Assembly (NCBI GenBank): GCA_029990175.1
Contig: JARKIP010000021.1
Coordinates: 18,171,501 to 18,235,500, forward strand
Direction of reading: 5' to 3'
DNA: 64,000 nucleotides
DNA from: Petunia secreta
Taxonomy: Eukaryota; Streptophyta; Magnoliopsida; Solanales; Solanaceae
In this document: in pieces, positions 10,263 to 22,426 of the stretch
Layout: each line of letters opens with the position of its first letter
How positions within the stretch are numbered: the first letter of the stretch is position 1
Made by a program: the position numbers and the translations under genes
The notes under the pieces: model-generated
Told to the model about the DNA's origin: nothing
The model's database searches: none
What the model saw: the letters and a program-made list of their open reading frames with translations, nothing else

Positions 10263-13200
10263 ATGGCCACTAGAATATTTGGCATCGTTGTTGAAATCCC
10301 TCGGTTGCTCAGGGATTGGTGGGAAAACCTAAGCACAGATCAACAGGACCAAGCCAAAATGGTGTTGGGGAATATGATTTCATTAATGGAACACACTGCA
10401 GTGGAAGGGATGATAGAAGCAGCAGTACATTATTGGGATGCAGACCGAGTAGTTTCCACTTTGGGAATGTAGAGTTGACACCACTACTAGAGGAAACAGG
10501 CGGGTTAACTCAATTTTCATTTGAAAGTGAAGAAGTGTTGATGCCTAAGAACACTACAGCCGAGGAGTTCTTCAAAACGGTAGGATTTAAGCCCGAATTA
10601 TGCACAGAGAGTATACGAAAATCGGGAATTTCTCTAATTTCCCTCTATATCAAATTTGGGTATGGAGAAGCATTTCAAGAATCTGAAGGCTATTTCAACA
10701 TCGGAAAAGGGTCATATCTACCCCTCGACTTTTAAATATTAGTTAAGTCCAACTTCCGTTATACTTTTTCATTTTCTTGCCCCTGCCATTAGCTTTTTTG
10801 ATATTTTTACCCCTCCATTTAATGGAGACCCCACTCCAGCTTTCGCCCCGCCACATGGCATTAATCTAAATCCTCACCTTTTTTTAACCCAAATCCATAC
10901 AACCCTGTTTTACATATGAAACACACAATATTTAATAATTAAATTAATTTTTCCACGTGTCTAACAATTTAACAAAAAATTATATCTTTATATTTCTAAA
11001 GAATTTTCATGGGCGAGTTTGGAGAACTAAATAGTGGTGATTTTTTTTTGTCTTCTCCGGCGATATTTTTAAATCAAAATGTGTAGAGTTTGCTTATATA
11101 CTTGGCTATGATTTTTTTTTTTTTTTTTTGGGGAAAAAAACATAAATAACCACCCATATATAGTGTATTAATTTTCTCTAACCCAAATAAAAAATAGACA
11201 TAGCTTTTAGTCAGTTATAACGCTATTTTGTCTCTTTAATAAATATTAAGCGTTATTTTAGGGAAGCAATCAAACGAAATTCCACGAATCATGGTTTTTG
11301 TCTTTTTATTTTTAATTTTATGAAATTCAAAATTAATCACAATTGAAATACATATCATATACAAATACGAATAATAGATGTATAAATGTACGTAATAAGT
11401 TAATGTAAAAATATTTAATGGTAAATAAACTAAAAAATATAAATACATGCTACATATCATGTTTGTGCAGCATAAATAATAATTCATAAATAATGGATGA
11501 ATACTTGATAAATAATAAGAGCTTATATGCAAAAAAATTAGTAAATAAATAGTTGTTTAATACACACTAAATACATACATACATATTAAAACAGTTAAAA
11601 TTACATTTGGTGCATGTTAAGTATATATTTGGAAAATAAATTAATATCTTATAATATAAATTGTCCAAATAAAAAACATAGGCTTAGTATACTATTAATA
11701 ATACATAAGATATATTGGTAAAAAAAATTAAATAATTGATTAAAAATTAAAGCCATTGATCAAAGCTTCACAATAATTATTAGTAGTCATAGATGGGCAA
11801 CATTAATAAAGGATTTTTCTTAATTAACTAATGAGTATTAAAATCTGACACATTGATGTATTTGGATAAACGAGCGCACATTGCTAATATTGATTTTAAT
11901 AATTAGAGATAACGATTGTGGAAATAAGAAAAATAATTGGGAAATAAATAATTTGGGGGTGGGTTAAAATGAATAATTGCTTAGATGGCTGCCACGTGGC
12001 TTGGGGAGGGGTGGATGAATGTTGGCTCATAGCTCCGTCAAAAATAAGGGTAAATTTGTGAGTTTGGTAATGGCAGGGGCAAGAAAATTAAAAAAGTATA
12101 ATGGAGGTTGGACTTAACTAATATTTAAAAGTCGAGGGGTAGATATGACCCTTTTCCGTTTCAACATTGACCAGGCAGATTGGCAAGAGCGAAGAGTACT
12201 TGCTTTTGTCACCATCTTTTTAAGGATTGTCGTCTTTCCACAACACAAAGGACGAGTTGATGTTTGCATGATTTCAATTGTTGATTCCTTGCTCAAAGAT
12301 ATTAACAAGAAATACACTTCGGTATCGATGATTGTTGCAGAGATGTAGCGAGCTTTAGAAAGATGGAAGAAGGGCGCTGATTTCTTTGAAGGTTGCAATT
12401 TGCTTTTACAAATTTGGCCAATGGAGCATTTGCAAAGGATGGATAACACAGGCCAAGCTTTCCATTCCAAACCGAAAGAAAACTACATCTTGACTCATAC
12501 CGCCTGCATGGACAATGCTTCTGGGAAATGGGACCAACCAAAAACCGCCAACAGTTGGCACCACATGTTCTGTCAACTAACACCTGAAAATATTCAGTGG
12601 ATGTTTTATTACTTTCCCAGCACAACAGTAATCACACGGTCTGAAAAAGACTCATTTCTCATCTTAGTGGGCTTTACAGGAGTTTATCCATACACTCCTT
12701 TAAGGACACTTGGACAAACAGGGAGAAAGCAGACTGTAGCCCAAATTGCAGACATCAGAAGTTTCAAAGCAAATATTATCGGAGGAGTGATCCCGTTTAA
12801 AGGCAAGATAATGGAACTTTAGAAAAAAAGGCAATGAATGGGAATCGAGACTATTGGACGAGACAGGTTTGATGCTGGCTATGATGAAGACTATCCAGAA
12901 TGGCTTAGAAAAGACATAGCAAGAGCAATTCAACCAAGTGCAACAGCAAAAAGGAAAAGAAATGCTGATGAGTTAGAATCTGAATACAAAAAGTTACGCA
13001 AACAACTGGCAAGGGCACGAGAGAAAATAGCAAAAAACCAAAGTTTGGTCAAAGCAATGAACGAAGAAAAAAGTAAATGGCACAGTAAGGTAGAACTCCT
13101 GACAAAGCGCAGAGTCTATCGACATATGGGCTAGCGAGGGGATGAACTCTGTGACAAATAAGGGAATAGAGGAGAAAGGAAGAAAGGATTGGGAAATATT

Positions 13201-13312
13201 GAAGAACTTCACATTTAACATATCCCGGCTCTTGACTGATGCAGGCAATATCATCTTCGAAGGATACTCATCAGAGGCAAGTTTATCCGAGGAAGACTCG
13301 TCCGAAGAATGA
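10263..13312 (+). pseudogene. Ogre-type ORF1 (plant-mobile-domain-like, DUF7745 type), disrupted
   Basis: The start ATG at 10263 opens MATRIFG..., followed by a DWWENLS motif and, after a one-base frame change near 10455, an FGNVELTPLLEE segment. These match what I know of the plant-mobile-domain-like ORF found upstream of gag in Ogre-type elements. At 10702 a Mutator-like element interrupts the gene; coding similarity resumes at once at 12159-12167 with the duplicated target. The remainder has in-frame stops at 12345-12347 and near 12820, a lysine/arginine/glutamate-rich coiled coil (about 12940-13110), another frame change near 13110, and an acidic serine-rich tail ending at TGA 13310-13312. 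No function is established for this protein family in the element. The gene is clearly dead. Confidence 0.7.
10702..12158. mobile_element. Non-autonomous Mutator-like element (1457 bp)
   Basis: The terminal inverted repeats begin cggaaaagggtcatat and are about 90 bases long with only a few mismatches (10702-10791 versus 12070-12158). They are flanked by an exact 9-bp duplication, tttcaacat, at 10693-10701 and 12159-12167. Long terminal repeats with 9-bp duplications are the signature of Mutator-like elements. The interior is AT-rich (about 70% or more by eye) and has no transposase reading frame. It sits inside the Ogre ORF1. Confidence 0.9.
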
Positions 13313-13894
13313 GAAGAAGAATCGTCTTGGGAAGGATCAGCATGAAAGATGTTCGACTGGCCATGATCTAATCTCCTAGCAATGTTTTCCACCTTTTGTA
13401 CTATTTCAATATCAGCCAAAGTAACAAAAGCCCAATAAACGCAATATTATCTTTTATGCTTCGCATTTTTTAGCAAACGAAATGATGCATGTGACACAAA
13501 GCGTTTTTAAAAGTCATCATGCATCAAACGGTCCTTCATATTATAGGATGCATTTCTTATGTGATATGTGTGCATTGCATGAATTTGTCTGTTGCTCTAG
13601 GTCTCTAAACCTTTCTCCAAATCCAATCGCCTACCAAGGCACCTTCTTTCCCTACTTTATGCTCAAATCTTGATATCTAAAACCTTTTGCATGTCCAAAC
13701 CATCTCTAACTCACTATCAAACTCAAAATTCTATTACCCAAATGGTTAGCTCGAGTTGATTACCAAGGTAAAAGACATGATTAAGCGAGTGCACTTGTCA
13801 GGGATTTTCCGAAATAAGGGAGTTTTTCACAGAAATTCCCACCAGCTCTCTCCTCTCTCTACAAACTACCAATAAGGCTTTCCAGTCTGGAAAT
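13313..13894. other. Non-coding spacer between ORF1 and gag remnant
   Basis: No supported reading frame. This is likely the decayed ORF1-gag linker of the Ogre-like element. Confidence 0.5.
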
Positions 13895-14182
13895 GTGAGC
13901 ATCTTCAGGAAGAAAGAGGAGGTCTCTTTTGTCGCAACCATTCAAGACCCTACCTTCAACCACTACTATCAAACAACGCTACCATTTTATCCCTACCCTC
14001 GTATATCACCTAAATATCCCGCTCAGCCTACTCGACATACATTCCACATCCCAACACCAAATCATCCACCATACCAGCAAAACACTCAAGCCAACCACCA
14101 AGATACACCATTAAGCCCTCCTAGGCCTCGCCCTGATGCAACCAAAAAAAAAAAAACAAACAAACAAACTATACTCCACTAG
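13895..14182 (+). pseudogene. Proline/tyrosine-rich fragment, possible gag remnant of the Ogre-like element
   Basis: A 95-residue open stretch contains an FRKKEEVSFVA motif followed by a segment rich in proline, tyrosine, glutamine and histidine, ending near a poly-A run (about 14145-14155). Ogre gag proteins carry comparable P/Y/Q-rich regions, and the position downstream of ORF1 fits. There is no zinc knuckle and no continuation, so this is a fragment at most. Confidence 0.35.
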
Positions 14183-15420
14183 TCGAATCCTACACTAAAT
14201 AATCGAGAGATTGGAAAATGTCGGGCCTATTGCCCCAGTACCTCAACTGTTCCAACAAGAACTATGCACATGAAGAAAATTGGCAAAGCAAAGAAAATAT
14301 TGGTCAAACTCAAAGGCATACATGACTCACCTTAAGACGTTTTGACACCAATATTCAAGAATCATTTTTGTTGCACCTGTCTACACAGTCACGCCACTTA
14401 CAATACATGACTATGACCCAAAGTACTTTCCAACTTGCTCCTATCATGATCAAAATAATAGTTAAGAGAACCAGTGAAAGATAATATTGGAAAGATGGAG
14501 GTGTAGCGAAGACTTGTGCCCAACCACCAAAACAGGCAAGCAAATTCGACTTGAAAATGAGAGGCAAAGACACAATGACAAAGCCATCATTATATGACAA
14601 ACCTAGAGACCCCTGGAGCATCTGGAAGCATATCTTTAATAATAGCAAAGATAAAGCAAGACGGTGAAGTTATTTGAGACACTTACCATAGCAAGGGTTG
14701 AGCTGATATAAAAGCACATGAACATAGACTCTTAGAGCAATTTTGGTCGAAGGCTTTATTGGGGTGATATGAATTCTCATGACGACGACCACAATAAGAT
14801 GCAATAATTAAAGAATGAGCATGATACATATCCAACCTACATCAAGTTCAACGGCTCAGCAATAAGATATTATCCAGCAAGGAAAGTTGGTGCAAGGACT
14901 ATATTGCAGCAGTTGGTCGACGAGTATGAAAGACGTTGAGAATATCTTTTGAAGATTCATAACTATCATGACAGACAAATTTTCAAGAAAGGATGACAAG
15001 TGCACTCATGGTCTTGGTGTTCGACAAAAGCCAACATCCCTTTATGTCGCACAACATAATTTATTCCTTACACGGCATCTTTACCACCTTTCATTGACAC
15101 CAACTCCTCATCTCCCGTTTAAGCGAACATCGGTCGTATGACCAAAGTCCTTACCTTGATTATTACATAAAGCACTTAGGCAATCTCTTTTGATATCTAT
15201 ATGATTTATCACGACCTCCAAATTAAAGCGCTAATCCGTTATCCACAATCTAGGCTTTCTCTTAAGCTTACGTGTCATTTTTGCTTCAAGTCTTTGCTAA
15301 TATGCCCACACTATTTTGTGAATTTCACCACTTTGTTAAGGTTGCCTTGCGTTAGAACATAAAAATTGGTCTGCATTTGAAAACGCCTAAATGGTAAGCC
15401 GAACCGAAAACATTTTCTTT
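14183..15420. other. Degenerate internal DNA of the Ogre-like element
   Basis: No reading frame above about 100 codons. Short stretches near 14835-14945 translate to a peptide-like run (motifs KFNG and QQLVDEYERR) that could be coding debris, but I cannot assign it. The block ends at the left LTR of the SIRE-like insertion. Confidence 0.4.
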
Positions 15421-16368
15421 TGCACTTGGTGCACCTTTGTAAGACACTAGAAGAGAGGGTGATTAGTGTCCTTACCCGATTTTCGAATTCTAAAACTTGC
15501 TTTTAATTTTCTGCGCCTAACTCACAAAGAACCAGGTTCCTTGCAAGTTTCACCTATCTCTGAAACTAAACAAATTGCGGAAACATAAAAAACACAGATA
15601 TTTTTACGTGGAAAAATCCTTGCTCAAGGGATAAAAAACCACGACCCAAACTCTTGGGATTTCAACTCTTCCACTAAAGGAAAATCCAAGCAAGTTTTAG
15701 ACTACAACGTAATGTAATCAAGGAACTAGAACCCCCTAGTACCTAGAACCTTCCAAGCCACACGTTAGCTGGTAAGGTTACCTCTACTTAACCTTAAAAG
15801 TAATCTCTACTATATGCTTCTAAACAAGCGAATAGATTACAACTCAATAGCCAATAACAAAGAAACTAAAACAACAGACTTATTTATGAAACTGCTCCTT
15901 CGTAAGATTCTGCTGCTCAGTCTTTGTTCTTGCACATAAATCTTCCCACGATCCGATTGTACTTGATATGCTCTGTTGAGATGTCTTTTGTGCATTTTGA
16001 TTCTTGCCAAATTAACTTGTATATATAGGAACTAGACTTAGCCGGATCCAAATAAGTTTAGGAATCTTTTTCCTCTTTGAAATCAGTTTAAACAAGATTA
16101 CCCATATTTCCTTATTTAAAACCTGAGGTAACTAGCCTTATGTTCCAATCCATTGTCGTTTAGGAACCGCGTCCTTCTCAGCACCGCCTCTAGCTTCTTC
16201 TACTTCTGGTAGGATTGAAACTTTGACTCCAGCCGTTCACTTCTTTCCTTTTTCAACTCTGACATGATCATCTCGTTGAACAGATGGTCTTCTCACTTCG
16301 ACTGTGAACCTTTTCATGGTCCACTTAGCACTAGGTCCTTTGTCATCTTCAAAACTCATCCTTCAACA
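15421..16368 (-). mobile_element. 3' LTR (left) of the SIRE-like element
   Basis: On the plus strand it runs tgcacttggtgcacc...catccttcaaca. On the element's strand it starts TGTTGAAGGATG and ends CCAAGTGCA. A TATA-like stretch (minus-strand tatatataca) lies at about 16016-16028. It is 948 bp, the same length as the right LTR. Confidence 0.9.
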
Positions 16369-17526
16369 AATGCCCCCTTTTTTATGATGACAAACAATGT
16401 TGTCTCGCCGAGGGTTTATACTCTCAAGAACCTGTAACAATCAAACACTAACCACGAACACGGGTAATAACAGTTAGACGAAAATAGGTCACAAACATAC
16501 AATGGACTAACATACAACTAACTTCCCCCTTTTGGCATCATCGAAAAGTTTCACAGTTGTCAGAACGTGCTCAACTTAAATTAAGTCTAGTTGACTCTAG
16601 TGCCAAAGGCGGCAAGCCAACCTGTAAACGTCAGGAACCTGTTTTAGACAATAAATACTAGCAGATAGGATATTTATATCAACATACGTGTCAAACCGGC
16701 TTAAACATCCAAAGCAGCATTCAAATATTACAAACCAAAACATAAGATTGTCTTAAAACAGGCCAAACAAAAAGAACCATAAGGGAACTAGGGAAAGGAA
16801 CAGGTTTAGAACTGGGGAATATCAGGGATGTAAAAGTGAGCAAGCAACAAGGCGAGGCGACGCGAGTTTCCTTCTCTTTCACGCTCCAGCTCTGCATCCA
16901 GCCTTGTGTTTTCAGCATTCATCCAGGCCAGCTCATCATTTTGCCTTTCAAGCTACCTCCTGAACCCCTCAATTCTCTGCTCTACTCTGTTGTTCCTCCT
17001 TTCCTCAGCATCATCCTCCATATGCTCCGGTTCATCAGTAGGTTCACCATCCAACACATAGTCACAGGACTTTAGAATGTTCCTCCCAAACAAGTCATTG
17101 TGGTCCGGCTCAGTCCACTTACCAGCAGGCACCCCAAACCCATAGACCAGCGCATGTTTGCCTAACCCCATATCAGCTACTCTACCAATGTGCTTGATCA
17201 TCAATTCAGGCAAATTAATACGAACCTCTCGATATAGCAGGTCCATATAGGTCGTATCCAGAAAGTTAGCCTCACTCCTCCTCTCTGACCTTGGCAACAG
17301 GTTCTTCAACACAAATTCAAAAAGCAACTGGTAGAAGGGTTGCATTGCCTTCTTCTTAACTTGTATAGCCCTAGCCAGTCTAGGTCTCCCTGCAAATTTC
17401 TGGGTCACCTCCAAAGCAGACACACCATCTCCTCTAGCCGGCCACAAGTTCCTCATGTACTCGCTGTAGCCCTGAGAGGGAACACCTAAAATCTCACCCA
17501 GTTCTACACTATCAAATTGAATTACA
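16369..17526 (-). pseudogene. Tandem module 1: truncated copy of the SIRE extra ORF
   Basis: This repeats the 3' part of the extra ORF and its downstream sequence (compare 21989-23150). Reading runs right to left from a start codon at 17549 inside the adjoining LTR piece. It continues through an IQFDSVELGEILG segment and the transposon-protein domain to a stop at 16953, in the arginine-rich helical tail. It is about 198 residues long and shorter than the module 2 copy because of a stop in 'GFRR*'. The remaining 16369-16950 holds the last residues in another frame and non-coding DNA. Confidence 0.75.
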
Positions 17527-18366
17527 ACCAGGTTCCTTGCAAGTTTCACCTATCTCTGAAACTAAACAAATTGCGGAAACATAAAGAACACAGAGATTTT
17601 TTCCGTGAAAACATACTTGCCCAATAGATAAAAAAACCACGACCAAAACTCTTGGGATTTCAACTCTTCAGCTAAAGGAAAACCCAAGCAAGTTTTAGAC
17701 TACAACGTAATGTAATCAAGGAACTAGAACCCCCTAGTACCTAGAACCTTCCAAGCCACACGTTAGCTAGTAAGGTTACCTCTACTTAACCTTAAAAGTA
17801 ATCTCTATTGTATGCTTCTAAAAAAGCGAATAGATTACAACTCAATAGCCTATAACAAAGAAACTAAAACAACAGACTTATCTATGAAACTGGTCCTTCG
17901 TAAGGTTCTGCTGCTCCGTCTTTGTTCTTGCACACAAAGCTTCCCACGATCCGATTGTACTTGATATGCTCTGTTGAGATGTCTTTTGTGCGTTTTGATT
18001 CTGGCCAAATTAACTTTTATATATAGGAACTAGACTTAGCCGGATCCAACTAAGTTTAGGAATCTTTTTCCTCTTTGAAATCAGTTTAAACAAGGTTACC
18101 TATATTTACTTATTTACAACCTAAGTTAATTTGCCTTATGTTCCAATCCATTGTCGTTTAGGAACCGCGTCCTTCTCAGCACCGCCTCTAGCTTCTTCTA
18201 CTTCTGGTAGGATTGAAACTTTGACTCCAGCCGTTCACTTCTTTCCTTTTTCAACTCTGACATGATCATCTCGTTGAACAGCTGGTCTTCTCACTTCGAC
18301 TGTGAACCTTTTCATGGTCCACTTAGCACTAGGTCCTTTGTCATCTTCAAAACTCATCCTTCAACA
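17527..18366 (-). mobile_element. Partial SIRE LTR, tandem copy 2
   Basis: This copy lacks the roughly 106 bases that would form the LTR 3' end on the element strand. It is fused at 17527 (accaggttcc) to the truncated ORF of module 1. It retains the TATA-like stretch at about 18016-18025, so it could act as a promoter reading into module 1. Its LTR start (TGTTGAAGGATG, minus strand) is intact at 18366. Confidence 0.85.
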
Positions 18367-19525
18367 AATGCCCCCTTTTTTATGATGACAAACCATGTTG
18401 TCTCGCCTAGGGTTTATACTCTCAAGAACCTGTAACAATCAAACACTAACCACGAACCAGGGTAATAACAGTTAGACGAAAATAGGTCACAAACATACAA
18501 TGGACTAACATACAACTAACTTCCCCCTTTTGGCATCATCGAAAAGTTTCACAGTTGTCAGAACGTGCTCAACTTAAATTAAGTCTAGTTGACTCTAGCG
18601 CCAAAGGCGGCAAGCCAACCTTTAAACGTCAGGAACCTGTTTCAGACAATAAATACTAGCAGATAGGATATTTATATCAACATACGTGCCAAACCGGCTT
18701 AAACATCCAAAGCAGCATTCAAATATTACAAACCAAAACATAAGATTGTCTTAAAACAGGCCAAATAAAAAGAACCATGAGGGAACTAGGGAAAGGAACT
18801 GGTTTAGAATTGGGGAATATCAGGAGTGTAAAAGTGAGCAAGCAACAAGGCGAGGCGACGTGAGTTTCCATCTCTTTCACGCTCCAGCTCTGCATCCAGC
18901 CTTGTATTTTGAGCATTCATCCTGGCCAGCTCATCATTTTGCCTTTCAAGCTGCCTCCTGAACCCCTCAATTCTCCGCTCTACTCTGTTGTTCCTCCTTT
19001 CCTCAGCATCATCCTCCATATGCTCCGGTTTATCAGCAGGTTCACCATCCAATACATAGTCACATGTCTTTAGAATGTTCCTCCCAAACAAGTGATTGTG
19101 GTCCGGCTCAGTCCACTTACCAGCAGCCACCCCAAACCCATAGACCAGCGCATGTTTGCCTAACCCCATATCAGCTACTCTACCAATGTGCTTGATCATC
19201 AATTCAGGCAGATTAATACGAACCTCTCGATGTAGCAGGTCCATATAGGTCGTATCCAGAAAGTTAGCCTCACTCCTCCTCTCTGACCTCGGCAACAGGT
19301 TCTTCAACACAAATTCAAAAAGCAACTGGTAGAAGGGTTGCATTGCCTTCTTCTTAACTTGTGTAGCCCTTGCCAGTCTAGGTCTCCCTGCAAATTTCTG
19401 GGTCACCTCCAAAGCAGACACACCATATCCTCTAGCCGGCCACAAGTTCCTCATGTACTTGCTGTAGCCCTGAGAGGGAACACCCAAAATCTCACCCAGT
19501 TCTACACTATCAAACTGAATTACCA
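18367..19525 (-). CDS. Tandem module 2: LTR-fused truncated extra ORF (245 codons, open)
   Basis: The reading frame runs from an ATG at 19541, inside the LTR piece, to a stop at 18804. After a short LTR-encoded leader it enters the IQFDSVELGEILG segment of the putative plant transposon-protein domain, then an arginine- and glutamate-rich helical tail (RRIEGFRRQLERQ, about residues 195-235). This is the only one of the three truncated copies open to the natural stop. It lacks the N-terminal acidic half (about 235 residues) of the full ORF at 24296-22427. Whether it is expressed cannot be told from sequence; the upstream partial LTR could supply a promoter. It may equally be a passive duplicate. 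Confidence 0.55.
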
Positions 19526-20364
19526 ACCAGGTTCCTTGCAAGTTTCACCTATCTCTTAAACTAAACAAATTGCGGAAACATAAAGAGCACAGAGATTTTT
19601 TCCGTGAATACATACTTGCTCAATGGATAAAAAACCACGACCCAAACTCTTGGGATTTCAACTCTTCCACTAAAGGAAAACCCAAGCAAGTTTTAGACTA
19701 CAACGTAATGTAATCAAGGAACTAGAACCCCTTAGTACCTAGAACCTTCCAAGCCACACGTTAGCTGGTACGGTTACCTCTACTTAACCTTAAAAGTAAT
19801 CTCTATTATATGCTTCTAAACAAGCGAATAGATTACAACTCAATAGCCTATAACAAAGAAACTAAAACAACAGACTTATTTATGAAACTGCTCCTTCGTA
19901 AGGTTCTGCTGCTCAGTCTTTGTTCTTGCACACAAAGCATCCCACGATCCGATTGTACTTGATATGCTCTATTGAGATGTCTTTTGTGCGTTTTGATTCT
20001 GGCCAAATTAACTTTTATATATAGGAACTAGACTTAGCCGGATCCAACTAAGTTTGGGAATCTTTTTCCTCTTTGAAATCAGTTTAAACAAGGTTACCCA
20101 TATTTCCTTATTTACAACCTAAGTTAATTTGCCTTATGTTCCAATCCATTGTCGTTTAGGAACCGCGTCCTTCTCAGCACCGCCTCTAGCTTCTTCTACT
20201 TCTGGTGGGATTGGAACTTTGACTCCAGCCGTTCACTTCTTTCCTTTTTCAACTCTGACTTGATCATCTCGTTGAACAGCTGGTCTACTCACTTCGACTG
20301 TAAACCTTTTCATGGTCCACTTAGCACTAGGTCCTTTGTCATCTTCAAAACTCATCCTTCAACA
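19526..20364 (-). mobile_element. Partial SIRE LTR, tandem copy 3
   Basis: It has the same left truncation point and the same fusion to the ORF segment as copy 2 (junction at 19526). The period from copy 2 is 1999 bases. The TATA-like stretch lies at about 20013-20023. Confidence 0.85.
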
Positions 20365-21522
20365 AATGCCCCCTTTTTTATGATGACAACCATGTTGTCT
20401 CGCCGAGGGTTTATACTCTCAAGAACCTGTAACAATCAATCACTAACTATGAACCAGGGTAATAACAGTTAGACAAAAATAGGTCACAAACATACAATGG
20501 ACTAACATACAACTAACTTCCCCCTTTTGGCATCATCGAAAAGTTTCACAGTTGTCAGAACCTGCTCAACTTTAATTAAGTCTAGTTGACTCTAGTGCCA
20601 AAGGCGGCAAGCCAACCTTTAAACGTCAGGAACCTGTTTCAGACAATAAATACTAGCAGATAGGATATTTATATCAACATATGTGCCAAACCGGCTTAAA
20701 CATCCAAAGCAGCATTCAAATATTACAAACCAAAACATAAGATTGTTTTAAAACAGGCCAAATAAAAAGAACCATGAGGGAACTAGGGAAAGGAACTGGT
20801 TCAGAATTGGGGAATATCAGGAATGTAAAAGTGAGCAAGCAACAAGGCGAGGCGACGCGAGTTTCCTTCTCTTTCACGCTCCAGCTCTGCATCCAGCCTT
20901 GTGTTTTCAGCATTCATCCAGGCCAGCTCATCATTTTGCCTTTCAAGCTGCCTCCTGAACCCCTCAATTCTCCGCTCTACTCTGTTGTTCCTCCTTTCCT
21001 CAGCATCATCCTCTATATGCTCCGGTTCATCAGCAGGTTCACCATCCAACACATAGTCATAGGACTTTAGAATGTTCCTCCCAAACAAGTCATTGTGGTC
21101 CGGCTCAGTCCACTAACCAGCAGGCACCCCAAACCCATAGACCAGCGCATGTTTGCCTAACCCCATATCAGCTACTCTACCAATGTGCTTGATCATCAAT
21201 TCAGGCAGATTAATACGAACCTCTCGATGTAGCAGGTCCATATAGGTCGTATCCAGAAAGTTAGCCTCACTCCTCCTCTCTGACCTCGGCAACAGGTTCT
21301 TCAACACAAATTCAAAAAGCAACTGGTAGAAGGGTTGCATTGCCTTCTTCTTAACTTGTGTAGCCCTTGCCAGTCTAGGTATCCCTGCAAATTTCTGGGT
21401 CACCTCCAAAGCAGACGCACCATATCCTCTAGCCGGCCACAAGTTCCTCATGTACTTGCTGTAGCCCTGAGAGGGAACACCCAAAATCTCACCCAGTTCT
21501 ACACTATCAAACTGAATTACCA
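20365..21522 (-). pseudogene. Tandem module 3: truncated extra ORF with a stop
   Basis: The ORF opens at 21538 in the adjoining LTR piece and stops at 21113 (GVPAG* in the domain). It reopens in the same frame at 21088 and runs to 20801. A single point mutation explains the stop. Otherwise it matches modules 1 and 2. Confidence 0.75.
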
Positions 21523-21988
21523 ACCAGGTTCTTTGCAAGTTTCACCCTATCTCTGAAACTAAACAAATTACGGAAACATAAAGAACACAGAGATTTTTAC
21601 GTGAAAAAATACTTGCTCAATGGATAAAAAACCACGACCCAAACTCTTGGGATTTCAACTCTTCCACTAAAGGAAAACCCAAGCAAGTTTTAGACTACAA
21701 CGTAATGTAATTAAGGAACTAGAACCCCCTAGTATTTAGAACCTTCCAAGCCACACGTTAGCTGGTAAGGTTACCTCTACTTAACCTTAAAAGTAACCTC
21801 TATTATATGCTTCTAAACAAGCAAATAGATTACAACTCAATAGCCTATAACAATGTAACTAAAACAACAGACTTATCTATGACTTGATCATCTCGTTGAA
21901 CAGCTGGTCTTCTCACTTCGACTGTAAACCTTTTCGTGGTCCACTTAGCACCAGGTCCATTGTCATCTTCAAAACTCATCCTTCAACA
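21523..21988 (-). mobile_element. Partial SIRE LTR, tandem copy 4, with internal deletion
   Basis: It has the same fusion point (21523) as copies 2 and 3, but about 370 bases are missing at about 21881, where 'cttatctatga' joins 'cttgatcatctcg'. The short match 'tga(ct)' at the break suggests deletion between microhomologies. The TATA region is lost. Confidence 0.85.
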
Positions 21989-22426
21989 AATGGCCCCTTT
22001 TTTATGATGACAAACCATGTTGTCTCGCTGAGGGTTTATACTCTCAAGAACCTGTAACAATCAAACACTAACCACGAACCAGGGTAATAACAGTTAGACG
22101 AAAATAGGTCACAAACATACAATGGACTAACATACAACTAACATCCCATTTTTGACATCATCGAAAAGTTTCACAGTTATCAAAACCTGCTCAACTTAAA
22201 TTTAGTCTAGTTGACTCTAGTTGCCAAAGGCAGTAAGCCAACTTTTAAACGTCAGGAACCTGTTTCAGACAATAAATACTAGCAGATAGGATATTTATAT
22301 CAACACACGTGTCAAACCGGCTTAAACATCCAAAGCAGCATTCAAATATTACAAACCAAAACATAAGATTGTCTTAAAACAGGCCAAATAAAAAGAACTA
22401 TGAGGGAACTAGGGAAAGGAACAGGT

